Shown here: positions 34,686 through 42,820 of the stretch, in pieces
How the letters are laid out: each line of letters starts with the position of its first letter
Position numbering within the stretch: position 1 is the stretch's first letter
Notes under the pieces: generated by a model
Database searches by the model: none
Told to the model about the DNA's origin: nothing
Seen by the model: the letters and a program-made list of their open reading frames with translations, nothing else
Made by a program: the position numbers and the translations under genes
NCBI GenBank assembly: GCA_017303805.1
Contig: JAFLBQ010000001.1
Span: forward strand, 124,001 to 188,000
DNA from: Cytophagales bacterium
GTDB taxonomy: Bacteria; Bacteroidota; Bacteroidia; Cytophagales; Cyclobacteriaceae
Reading direction: 5' to 3'
DNA: 64,000 nt

Positions 34686-35843
34686 TTAAAGCCCCAGCAA
34701 GGTGTGAATACTTTTTTGGGCATAGCCGGCCGAGGAGGTCATCCCCTTGCCGCCAATGGCTGTGCGGATGTGAATTTTATCTTCGATGTCGATTGCCAGA
34801 ATGTCTTTTTCTGCATGTTGCGAATAGTAACCGGCCCATGCAGCTTGTACCTTCCAGGTGCGCATGTCCACAATTCGCGCTGCTTCCTGCCACATAAGGT
34901 GGTTGATGTGTTCACTCAGTTCATAGCCCGGCTCTTCGCTGCCGATTGTAAAATACTCGTGCGAGTCGCCCACTATTACCGACCCATCGAGCGCTTTTTT
35001 AAATAGAATGTGAATCCCCCAGCGTTTCAATTCCACCAAATGATCGGGTGTTTTAATCTTGCTAAACGAGGCACATTCTTCAAACGACTCGTACCTGCGG
35101 GTGGTAAGCCCGGTAAGAATGTTGCCTTCCAGGGGCAAGCCTGGCATTGGCGTGGTGCGCAACATCTGTAACTTGCTGATCACGATACCACTTTTCGCAA
35201 ACAGATCGGCAAACAGAATTTTAAATTCACTGCCGGTGCACACAATTACTTTTTCTGCTGTAACCCGTTCGCCATGGCTGTAACAAACCTGTACGGTGCC
35301 ATGCGTTACCTCGCAGGCAACAATAGCTGCATAGTTCTTATAGGTTAGGTTGGTGAACTTGTTAATGCAGTAATGCAGCAAGCGATGTATTAACAAATCA
35401 GGTTCGGCACTTACTTCTTGCGGAAAGTATAACCCTTCTTTACAGTATGAAGATTTTAACGCGGGCCATTTTTGCTGACACTGCTGTGCAGTTAACAGGT
35501 GGGCTTCGTAGCCGCGCGCATCCATGCGTTGTTTTAATTCGTGCAGTAACTGTTGTTCGTCCTGGTCGGAGGCGAGGTACACGCTACCATTTTGCCGGAT
35601 GCCGAGGTCGAATTCGGCCTGAATGGTTTTATACAACTGCGTGGCATACACTCCGTAGTCAAACCAGGCTTTACTCATGCCAGAAGGTACCACCTGGCCA
35701 AAGTTGCGCACAGTAGCCTGCATGGGCTGCTTGTCTTTTTCTACCAACAAAACTTTTTTACCCGCTGCGGCTGCGTGGTAGGCATGAAAGGTACCCAGCA
35801 CTCCGGCACCAATTACAATAACATCGTAATGGGATGTATTCAT
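34686..35843 (-). CDS. FAD-dependent amine oxidoreductase (TIGR03364 type)
   Basis: A 385-residue DAO-family flavoenzyme. The FAD motif VIVIGAGVLGTFHAYHA lies at the N-terminus, followed by the characteristic VRNFGQVVPSG; the C-terminus has AIGGKGMTSSAGYAQ. This signature matches the TIGR03364 group, which occurs with phosphonatase-like HAD proteins and is thought to deaminate aminoethylphosphonate or N-methyl or hydroxy derivatives to the aldehyde. The ATG at 35843 is preferred; the frame opens further upstream but without a dinucleotide-fold N-terminus. It lies 58 bases after the regulator gene and 20 before the PHP gene. Confidence 0.85.
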   Translation of the reverse strand: MNTSHYDVIVIGAGVLGTFHAYHAAAAGKKVLLVEKDKQPMQATVRNFGQVVPSGMSKAWFDYGVYATQLYKTIQAEFDLGIRQNGSVYLASDQDEQQLLHELKQRMDARGYEAHLLTAQQCQQKWPALKSSYCKEGLYFPQEVSAEPDLLIHRLLHYCINKFTNLTYKNYAAIVACEVTHGTVQVCYSHGERVTAEKVIVCTGSEFKILFADLFAKSGIVISKLQMLRTTPMPGLPLEGNILTGLTTRRYESFEECASFSKIKTPDHLVELKRWGIHILFKKALDGSVIVGDSHEYFTIGSEEPGYELSEHINHLMWQEAARIVDMRTWKVQAAWAGYYSQHAEKDILAIDIEDKIHIRTAIGGKGMTSSAGYAQKSIHTLLGL

Positions 35844-35901
35844 ACTAACTTTAATAAAATGCAAGGTGCTCAAATTCGAGTTGCCAATCCAATCTGGCAT
35901 T

Positions 35902-36474
35902 TTATTTAGATGTTAAAAAGTAAAACACCAGCATCGTAACTTTTTTACGAAACGGATTGATAGGATGGTGCGGGCGGGAGGCATCAAAGTAGAGAGAGTC
36001 ACCTTCCTGCAATAGAAGTTCTTCGTCTTCAATGCGGTAGAGGCAGCGCCCACTGATAATATGTTTAAATTCAAAACCATCGGTAGTTGTGGCCTGGCTT
36101 TGCGTGCGTGGTTCTATGCTCAAGAGCACTACATCCATGGTGTTGGGTTGCAGATGTTGCGTTAGCACCGACTGGTAAAAGAACCCAGGTCGTTCTTCTT
36201 TTTGCACCGGCTGGTAATCGGATTTACGAATCAATAAATAACTTTTGCCCTGAACGAGTTTCAGATCTTCGAAAAAATCCTGCGTGGTTACCTCTAGGCT
36301 GCGCACCACTTGCAGGAAAACCGGCAGCGAAGGTATGGTTCTTGAGTTCTCGATTTTGGAAAGCAACCCTTTGGTAATGCGCGCCCGCTCGCTCAATGCC
36401 TGCAACGTAAGGCCGCGCACTTTGCGTAAGGCTTTGATTCTTTTACCAATACGCCCAATCAGCTCATCCTGCAT
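35902..36474 (-). CDS. XRE-cupin transcriptional regulator
   Basis: A 190-residue regulator with an N-terminal HTH_3 domain (about residues 4-62: IGKRIKALRKVRGLTLQALS, then KGLLSKIENSRTIPSL) and a C-terminal cupin (about 110-187: GFEFKHIISGRCLYRIEDEELLLQEGDSLYF and ASRPHHPINP). This is the small-molecule-sensing SutR/PuuR-like plan. The ATG at 36474 is chosen; the 41 codons upstream do not resemble the family. It heads the minus-strand operon with the FAD oxidase and is divergent from SusC, so it may control both uptake and catabolism. Confidence 0.88.
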   Translation of the reverse strand: MQDELIGRIGKRIKALRKVRGLTLQALSERARITKGLLSKIENSRTIPSLPVFLQVVRSLEVTTQDFFEDLKLVQGKSYLLIRKSDYQPVQKEERPGFFYQSVLTQHLQPNTMDVVLLSIEPRTQSQATTTDGFEFKHIISGRCLYRIEDEELLLQEGDSLYFDASRPHHPINPFRKKVTMLVFYFLTSK

Positions 36475-36484
36475 ATTCTTTTTG

Positions 36485-36499
36485 TTTCCTATTTGGAAA
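36485..36499. promoter_or_regulatory. Candidate operator at the regulator's own start
   Basis: TTTCC-TATTT-GGAAA is a 5-bp inverted repeat about 10 bases upstream of the XRE-cupin start, with a further TTTCGGAA just beyond. The size and place would suit autoregulation. No experimental motif is known to me for this regulator. Confidence 0.3.
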
Positions 36500-36573
36500 C
36501 TTTTTCGGAACCAGTAAAGGTCCACATGATTTATTAATCGAATGTTAACACAAAAACGCGCGCAGGTGGTAAG

Positions 36574-36593
36574 CCAATAAAGTTTACTATTGG
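36574..36593. promoter_or_regulatory. Inverted repeat in the regulator-SusC gap
   Basis: CCAATA-8-TATTGG is a perfect 6-bp inverted repeat in the middle of the 250-base divergent region between the XRE-cupin gene and the SusC gene. It is a second candidate site for coordinated control. Confidence 0.3.
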
Positions 36594-36724
36594 TCAATTT
36601 ACTGCAACATTATCAAAGTTCGGATTGTTGCCGGTGTAATTAACGATTGAATAATTTGTAACTAAATTCTGGATGAAGTGGAATGTGAAGTTTTGAGCCA
36701 TCATTCAAAACCAACCAATCCACT

Positions 36725-39700
36725 ATGCCAAAATTTCTACACCTCAATCGGGTAATGCTGCAACTGCTATGGGTAGTTGCCGGATTCCTTGCTGCCACTT
36801 CCGCTGCTGCACAAAGCTCAGTAGCGGGGCGGGTTACTGCCGTTGAAGATGGCAGCCCGCTACCGGGAGTAAATATAATTGTGAAAGGTACCAGCAACGG
36901 TACAATTACTGATGCCACCGGTTCTTACTCTATCAATGCTACGGGTACCGATGTACTCGTGTTTTCTTTTGTTGGATTTAAATCACAAGAAGTAGCCATT
37001 AACGGCAGAACTACCGTAGATATAAACCTTGCGGTAGATGCTACCGAGCTTTCTGAAATTGTAGTTACTGCGCTCGGAATTGAGAAAGATAAAAAGGCAT
37101 TGGGCTATTCGTTACAGAGTGTAAGCTCCGAAAACCTGACTACAGCGCGCGAAACAAACGTAGTAAATCAACTGGCCGGTAAGGTTGCCGGTGTTACGGT
37201 AATTGGAAGCCCTTCTGGTATCGGAGGGTCGGCTCGTGTTTCTATTCGGGGCGAACGTTCCGTTGATCTCAATAAGAATCAACCCTTGTACGTTATTGAT
37301 GGGGTGCCTATCAGCAACGGTATTACCGGAGCTTCAGGCCGCAACAACCTCGAAGTTGACTTTGGCAATGGTGCAAGTTTTGTAAATGCCGATGACATTG
37401 AATCGATGACGGTGTTGAAGGGTGCAGCCGCTGCCGCATTGTACGGCTCGAGGGCAGCTAACGGAGTTATTGTTATCAAAACAAAATCGGGTCGCGGCTC
37501 TAAAGGGTTAGGCGTAGAGATTAACTCCAATACAACTTTCGAGTCGGCCCTGCGCTTGCCTGAGTATCAAAATAAATATGGCCAGGGCAATGGCAATGGT
37601 GGCGATTTTTCTTTTGTGAATGGAGCCGGTGCCGGTATGACCGATGGCGTGGACGAAAGTTGGGGCCCGGCTTTTACCGGTCAGTCTTATCCACAATTTA
37701 ATTCGCCCCGCACACTCAATGGCCAACCCATTGCTTTTAGAGGTGGCGATTTGAATGCACCAGCCGGAAGTGTAATTACCGCCACACCGTGGGTGGCCGA
37801 CCCGGACGGAATTAAGAACTTCTTTAAAACCGGAAGAACCCTTACCAACAATGTAGCCTTGGTGGGCGCTAACGATAAAGGCGACTTCCGCTTGTCGTAC
37901 ACCAACCTCGATCAAACCGGCATTGTTCCGAATACCGACTTGCGCAGAAATACCATCTCATTTGGCGGTGGCTATCACCTTAGTCCCAAGTTTACGGCCC
38001 GCGCTTTTGTTAGTTATATCAAAAGCGAAAGTGATAATCGCCCATCCATCAGCTACGGTACCGAAAACATTATGTACCTGTTTAACTGTTGGCTGCCCCG
38101 CAGTGTTAAGGTTAGCGATTTACAAAACTACTGGATGCCCGGTCTGGAAGGAAGAAGACAATACAACTTCAATTACAACTACCACGATAACCCGTACTTT
38201 ACGATGTATGAAAACACCAACGGCCAATATGTAGATCGGATGATTGGCAATGTAGCGTTGAAATATGATTTCACCAGTTGGTTGAGCCTGCAAGTACGTA
38301 CCGCACAAGATTACGGCAACGAGCGTAGGCAATACCGCAGAGCCTTCAGCACACAACGGTTTCCGTTTGGCCAATACCGCGAAGCTAAAATTGTAACGGA
38401 AGAACGGAATTCTGATTTCCTCCTTGCTTTTAATAAAGAGCTTGTACCATCTACCTTTACATTACTTGCTACTGCGGGTGGCAATCAGCTACGCCAAAAA
38501 TCAGAATTTCTGGAAGTAAACGCACCGCAACTAAATCTGCCGGGTATTTATAACCTTACCAACTTCCGGGCGCCACTGCAAACAACGCAAACCGATGTAC
38601 AAAAGCGCATCAACAGTTTGTATGCTTCGGCACAGTTAGGTTATAAGAATATTCTGTTTCTGGATTTAACAGCCCGCAACGATTGGTCGAGTGCACTTAC
38701 CTTGCCGCAAGCGCTTAAAGATGCTGGCATTGGTTCTGAAGATAATTCTTACTTCTATTCTTCGGCTGCTCTTAGTGCGGTAATTTCTGATATGGTTACG
38801 CTGCCCGAGTTTTTCTCGTTCGCCAAAGTGCGGGCCAGCATAGCCCAGGTAGGAAACGATACCGATGCATTTACATTTACCCAATCCTACAATCCGGGCG
38901 ATCCGTTCGGTTCGGCCCAGGTATATGGCGAAACCGATCGGTTAGCTAATTTTAGTTTGAAACCGGAGATCAGTACTTCGTACGAAACCGGTTTGGATCT
39001 GAAATTTTTTGGTGGCCGCCTCGGGTTGGATGTAACCTACTATCAAACCTTAACGCGCAACCAAATCTTAAACATACCCCTAAGCATTACCAGCGGGTAT
39101 AACAGCCGCGCCATCAATGCCGGAGAAATTAAAAACTACGGGGTAGAAGTAATGTTAAATACCATTCCGGTAAAAGCAGGAGCATTTCAATGGAATTTGG
39201 ATGTGAACTTTTCGAGCAACCGCAGCCAGGTTGTTTCCTTGTCGGATGGGTTAACCAACTTTGTAATGGCCAGCCGCAGGGTAAGTATTGAAGCCCGCGT
39301 GGGCGAGCGCATGGGCGATATGTATGGAATCGGGTTTGCGCGGGTTCAAAATACTGATTCGAACAAGCCGTACTATAGTGCCAACGGTCAGTTCGTGGGT
39401 GAAATGGTTTTTGATTCGCAGGGCCGTCCTATCCGCACCACCGACAGAATTAAGTTGGGTAACTATAACCCGGATTGGCTGGCAGGTATTAACAACACCT
39501 TTACCTACAAGCGCTTAAAACTGGGTGTGTTGTTCGACATACGCCACGGAGGCCAGGTTTATTCCGAAACACAAACCGTAGGGCGCGAAGGCGGCATTAT
39601 CAGCGAAACGCTGCAAGGCCGCGAAAACGGATACTATCCGCAAGCAAGTGTAGCTACCGACCCGTTATTATTGAATGCACCGGCTGGTACGTATGTAGTT

Positions 39701-40069
39701 GGTGAAGGCGTGGTTGATAATGGCGATGGAACCTTTAGCGTAAATACCCGCAGGGTATTGCCACGCCAATGGCACACCGCATGGACGGGCGGCCGCAATA
39801 TTGCGGAGGGCGCCATGTACGATGCTTCGTTTGTAAAACTGCGCGAATTACAAATTGGCTACACACTGCCGGATAAGTTTTTCAGCAAAACTCCTTTCCG
39901 TAGCGTAAGCATTGCATTTGTGGGCCGCAACCTGGCCTTATGGACCGATGTGCCGCACATCGATCCGGAAGTAATGTCGTACACCGGAGGCACTGCCTTG
40001 CCGGGTATCGAATACATGTCCATCCCTTCGTCCAGAAGTTATGGGGTTAACATCGGTTTGAAATTTTAA
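36725..40069 (+). CDS. SusC/RagA-family TonB-dependent outer-membrane transporter
   Basis: A 1114-residue protein. It has a signal peptide, a carboxypeptidase-D-regulatory-like domain (about residues 33-110, SVAGRVTAVEDGSPLPGVNI onward), a TonB-dependent plug with VRVSIRGE-type and PLYVIDGVPISNG motifs, and a long 22-strand barrel ending SYGVNIGLKF. With the SusD lipoprotein it forms a lidded pore that imports oligomers across the outer membrane. It is divergent from the XRE-cupin/FAD oxidase operon and followed 13 bases later by SusD. Context suggests an organophosphorus ligand; the sequence alone does not give it. Confidence 0.95.
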   Translation: MPKFLHLNRVMLQLLWVVAGFLAATSAAAQSSVAGRVTAVEDGSPLPGVNIIVKGTSNGTITDATGSYSINATGTDVLVFSFVGFKSQEVAINGRTTVDINLAVDATELSEIVVTALGIEKDKKALGYSLQSVSSENLTTARETNVVNQLAGKVAGVTVIGSPSGIGGSARVSIRGERSVDLNKNQPLYVIDGVPISNGITGASGRNNLEVDFGNGASFVNADDIESMTVLKGAAAAALYGSRAANGVIVIKTKSGRGSKGLGVEINSNTTFESALRLPEYQNKYGQGNGNGGDFSFVNGAGAGMTDGVDESWGPAFTGQSYPQFNSPRTLNGQPIAFRGGDLNAPAGSVITATPWVADPDGIKNFFKTGRTLTNNVALVGANDKGDFRLSYTNLDQTGIVPNTDLRRNTISFGGGYHLSPKFTARAFVSYIKSESDNRPSISYGTENIMYLFNCWLPRSVKVSDLQNYWMPGLEGRRQYNFNYNYHDNPYFTMYENTNGQYVDRMIGNVALKYDFTSWLSLQVRTAQDYGNERRQYRRAFSTQRFPFGQYREAKIVTEERNSDFLLAFNKELVPSTFTLLATAGGNQLRQKSEFLEVNAPQLNLPGIYNLTNFRAPLQTTQTDVQKRINSLYASAQLGYKNILFLDLTARNDWSSALTLPQALKDAGIGSEDNSYFYSSAALSAVISDMVTLPEFFSFAKVRASIAQVGNDTDAFTFTQSYNPGDPFGSAQVYGETDRLANFSLKPEISTSYETGLDLKFFGGRLGLDVTYYQTLTRNQILNIPLSITSGYNSRAINAGEIKNYGVEVMLNTIPVKAGAFQWNLDVNFSSNRSQVVSLSDGLTNFVMASRRVSIEARVGERMGDMYGIGFARVQNTDSNKPYYSANGQFVGEMVFDSQGRPIRTTDRIKLGNYNPDWLAGINNTFTYKRLKLGVLFDIRHGGQVYSETQTVGREGGIISETLQGRENGYYPQASVATDPLLLNAPAGTYVVGEGVVDNGDGTFSVNTRRVLPRQWHTAWTGGRNIAEGAMYDASFVKLRELQIGYTLPDKFFSKTPFRSVSIAFVGRNLALWTDVPHIDPEVMSYTGGTALPGIEYMSIPSSRSYGVNIGLKF

Positions 40070-40082
40070 TTGACAGGAAACT

Positions 40083-41621
40083 ATGAAAACATATTTTAGG
40101 AAAGTGCTTTTGAGTATGGCTGCCTTGCTGGTAGTATGCTCATGCGATTCGGACTTTGAAGACATCAACACCAATAACAACGTGCCCACTTCGGTTACGC
40201 CCGATTTGTTGCTCTCTGGAGTAATCCGCAACACGCTCAACAATCAGGTAGGCGAGGCCTGGGGCATTGGCAACATTGTAGTACAGCATACGGCAAAAAT
40301 TCAGTTTGTAAATGAAGACCGCTACCTGTGGGGCGAGCAGAACGGAATCTGGAACACGGTGTATGGTAATATGCGCAATGTTCAAAATATTATTTCTGCT
40401 GCCGAAACGGCTACGCCTTCGCAAAACAATTATCTCGGCATTGCACTCATTCTTAAGTCGTGGATGTTCTCGCTCGCTACCGATGCGTATGGCGATGTTC
40501 CGTACAGCGAAGCCATTAAAGGAAAATCTTCCGCTATTTATTTGCCTAAGTACGATACACAGGAATCTATTTACGATGGCATTCTTGCCGATCTGGAAAG
40601 AGCCAATCAGATTTTAGGAACCAGTTCCGAAAACATTTCGGGTGATATTTTATATGGTGGTGGTGCTGCATCTATTTTAAAGTGGCGCAAGCTGGCAAAC
40701 TCGCTGCGGTTGCGTTATCTGATGCGCATTTCCAACAAGCGCAATGTGGCGGCAGCTATGCAAGCCATCGTTAGCAACCCTACCGATTTTCCAATCTTTA
40801 CCGGCAATGCCGATAACGCAGCACTCACTTACCTGAGCTCAGCACCCAATCAATGGCCGTTGTACACTTCGCGTGTGGGTTCGTTCGATGAGTTTCGGTT
40901 AAGCAAAACCATGGACGATTTTCTAACCGGAATCAACGATCCGCGCCTTGCAGTATTTGCACGCCCAACCCAAAATTCAGTAACCGCGGGCACGCCTGAA
41001 ATTGTAGGGATACCCAATGGCCTGGAGGATACACAAGCTTTAAGTTACAATGGCGGGCCGCAAAACATTTCGCGCGTAGGGTATCCGTTTGCATGTTTGG
41101 TTTGCAACGATGCCAACCAAACGGCTCCGCAGGCAAACGTGGCAAAGGCGCCCCTTATGATGTATGCCGAACTGCAATTTATTCTGGCCGAAGCCCGCGA
41201 AAAAAATCTTATCACTACTGGAACGGCCGAGACCTATTACCTAAATGGCATCAACGCCAATTTAGATTATTACCGGTCTATTGTTCCGGCAGAATACAAC
41301 ATTAACCTTACTTTGCCAGCAACTTACTTTACACAAGCCGGAGTAGTTTATACCGGAACTAGCGCTGAAAAGCTTGCAAAAATTGCTACCCAAAAATGGG
41401 TGGCGCTTTTCTTCAATGGATTAGAGGCGTGGTTTGATTGGCGCAGAACGGGCCTGCCAGTGCTGGCACCCGGATCGAGCAACTTAAACGATAACAAAAT
41501 ACCGGTTCGGTATATCTATCCGCAATCGGAGCAATCGTTAAATGCAACCAATCGCGCGGCTGCCGTTGCACGCCAGGGAGCGGATAATATTAACACCACC
41601 GTTTGGTGGGACAGCAATTGA
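40083..41621 (+). CDS. SusD/RagB-family nutrient-binding lipoprotein
   Basis: A 512-residue outer-membrane lipoprotein; the lipobox is VVCSC near residue 20. It has SusD-like TPR helices and a C-terminal RagB-type region (KIATQKWVALFFNGLEAWFDWRRTGLP, NDNKIPVRYIYP), the SusD-like_2 plan. It caps the SusC barrel and captures ligand. Only 13 bases separate it from SusC. A strong terminator 28 bases downstream ends the SusCD unit, so the phosphatase genes that follow have a separate promoter or depend on readthrough. Confidence 0.93.
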   Translation: MKTYFRKVLLSMAALLVVCSCDSDFEDINTNNNVPTSVTPDLLLSGVIRNTLNNQVGEAWGIGNIVVQHTAKIQFVNEDRYLWGEQNGIWNTVYGNMRNVQNIISAAETATPSQNNYLGIALILKSWMFSLATDAYGDVPYSEAIKGKSSAIYLPKYDTQESIYDGILADLERANQILGTSSENISGDILYGGGAASILKWRKLANSLRLRYLMRISNKRNVAAAMQAIVSNPTDFPIFTGNADNAALTYLSSAPNQWPLYTSRVGSFDEFRLSKTMDDFLTGINDPRLAVFARPTQNSVTAGTPEIVGIPNGLEDTQALSYNGGPQNISRVGYPFACLVCNDANQTAPQANVAKAPLMMYAELQFILAEAREKNLITTGTAETYYLNGINANLDYYRSIVPAEYNINLTLPATYFTQAGVVYTGTSAEKLAKIATQKWVALFFNGLEAWFDWRRTGLPVLAPGSSNLNDNKIPVRYIYPQSEQSLNATNRAAAVARQGADNINTTVWWDSN

Positions 41622-41648
41622 CACGGGGTTTAATTAGTGTTTTAGTGG

Positions 41649-41681
41649 CAGTCAGGAGAATTTTCTCCTGGCTGTTTTTTT
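41649..41681 (+). terminator. Rho-independent terminator of the SusCD pair
   Basis: CAGTCAGGAGAA pairs with TTCTCCTGGCTG (one G-T wobble), followed by seven T residues at 41675-41681. Confidence 0.85.
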
Positions 41682-41735
41682 AATTCTTTACCTTCACAAC
41701 AACCAATAGCCACAGAAAATTTTAGTTGATCATCT

Positions 41736-42818
41736 ATGAAAAAAATTATTTACCTGTTTTTACCAATACTCTTTTTGGCTGCCGCCTGGAGGGCAAATGC
41801 CCAGGCCGAAAATATAATTTTGATTACCCTGGATGGCATGCGCTGGCAGGAAGTATTTACCGGTGCGGACTCGGGCCTGGTGAAAAACAAAAAATACGTA
41901 GAAGATGCCGCGGAGTTGCACAAGCGGTTCTGGCACGAACAACCTGAAGCACGCAGGGAAAAACTTATGCCTTTTTTCTGGAGCACGCTGGCCAAAGAAG
42001 GTGTGCTATACGGAAACCGGGCTTTTGGAAATAATGTAAACTGTTCCAACTACATGTGGTTTTCTTACCCGGGCTACAACGAAATTCTTTCGGGCTTTGC
42101 CGATGACGAGCACATTAAGAGCAACGATAAAATAAATAACCCCAACACCACGGTATTGGAATATTTAAACCAACAACCGAGGTTCAAAGGTAAGGTGGCC
42201 GCATTTGGTTCGTGGGATGTATTTCCATCGATCATCAACAGAGAACGGTCGGGCATTCCGGTAAATGCCGGCTTTGAATCGGCTACTCAAAAACCACTTT
42301 CGGCCCGCGAAGTTTTCTTGAATGAATTACAGGTTCAAATCCCTAGTCCATGGGGCGGGGTGCGGTTAGATGCTTTTACCCATCACTACGCCATTGAATA
42401 CCTGAAAAAGTATAAACCCAAAGTAGTTTATATTGCCTATGGCGAAACGGATGACTTTGCGCACAATGGGAAGTACGATGCCTACCTGAAGTCAGCGTAT
42501 CAAACAGATCAGTTTATCAAAGCAATTTGGGAGTGGGTTCAATCTGAGCCGCAGTATAAAAACAAAACCGCCATTGTAATTACTACCGATCATGGCCGGG
42601 GTACAATTCCTTTAGATGAATGGCGCAGCCATGGTACAAAAATTAAAGGGGCAGATCAGATTTGGATTGCGGCCATAGGCGCTGGTATAAAACCCAGAGG
42701 CGAATTGAAAGAAGCCGGGCAATATTATCAAAACCAGGTAGCCGCTACAGTGGCCGGCTTGTTAGGAGTGTCTTTTACGCAGAGTGGCCGGGCCGGTAAA
42801 TCGTTAGAATTAAAGTAG
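41736..42818 (+). CDS. Secreted alkaline-phosphatase-superfamily phosphoesterase
   Basis: A 360-residue exported protein (signal MKKIIYLFLPILFLAAAWRA). Metal and active-site residues of the alkaline phosphatase fold can be placed: Asp33 in LITLDGMRW, Ser110 in FSYPGYNEILSG as the nucleophile where nucleotide pyrophosphatase-like enzymes usually have Thr, Glu237/Asp239/His243, Asp285-His286 in TTDHGRGT and His299. Members include phosphodiesterases, phosphomonoesterases and phosphonoacetate hydrolase. It follows the SusCD terminator and leads a run of three secreted phosphatases, the next starting 2 bases downstream. Confidence 0.85.
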   Translation: MKKIIYLFLPILFLAAAWRANAQAENIILITLDGMRWQEVFTGADSGLVKNKKYVEDAAELHKRFWHEQPEARREKLMPFFWSTLAKEGVLYGNRAFGNNVNCSNYMWFSYPGYNEILSGFADDEHIKSNDKINNPNTTVLEYLNQQPRFKGKVAAFGSWDVFPSIINRERSGIPVNAGFESATQKPLSAREVFLNELQVQIPSPWGGVRLDAFTHHYAIEYLKKYKPKVVYIAYGETDDFAHNGKYDAYLKSAYQTDQFIKAIWEWVQSEPQYKNKTAIVITTDHGRGTIPLDEWRSHGTKIKGADQIWIAAIGAGIKPRGELKEAGQYYQNQVAATVAGLLGVSFTQSGRAGKSLELK

Positions 42819-42820
42819 AA

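Noticed and set aside
31152-36474. Classical PhnW-PhnX or C-P lyase phosphonate operon
   Set aside because: No transaminase PhnW, no PhnGHIJKLM genes and no PhnCDE transporter are present; only the PhnX-like HAD and PhnZ-like protein are related.
36655-36670. TAnnTTTG-type promoter before the first SusC gene
   Set aside because: ATAATTTG is near the consensus but the first two bases do not fit and no well-spaced -33 element was found.
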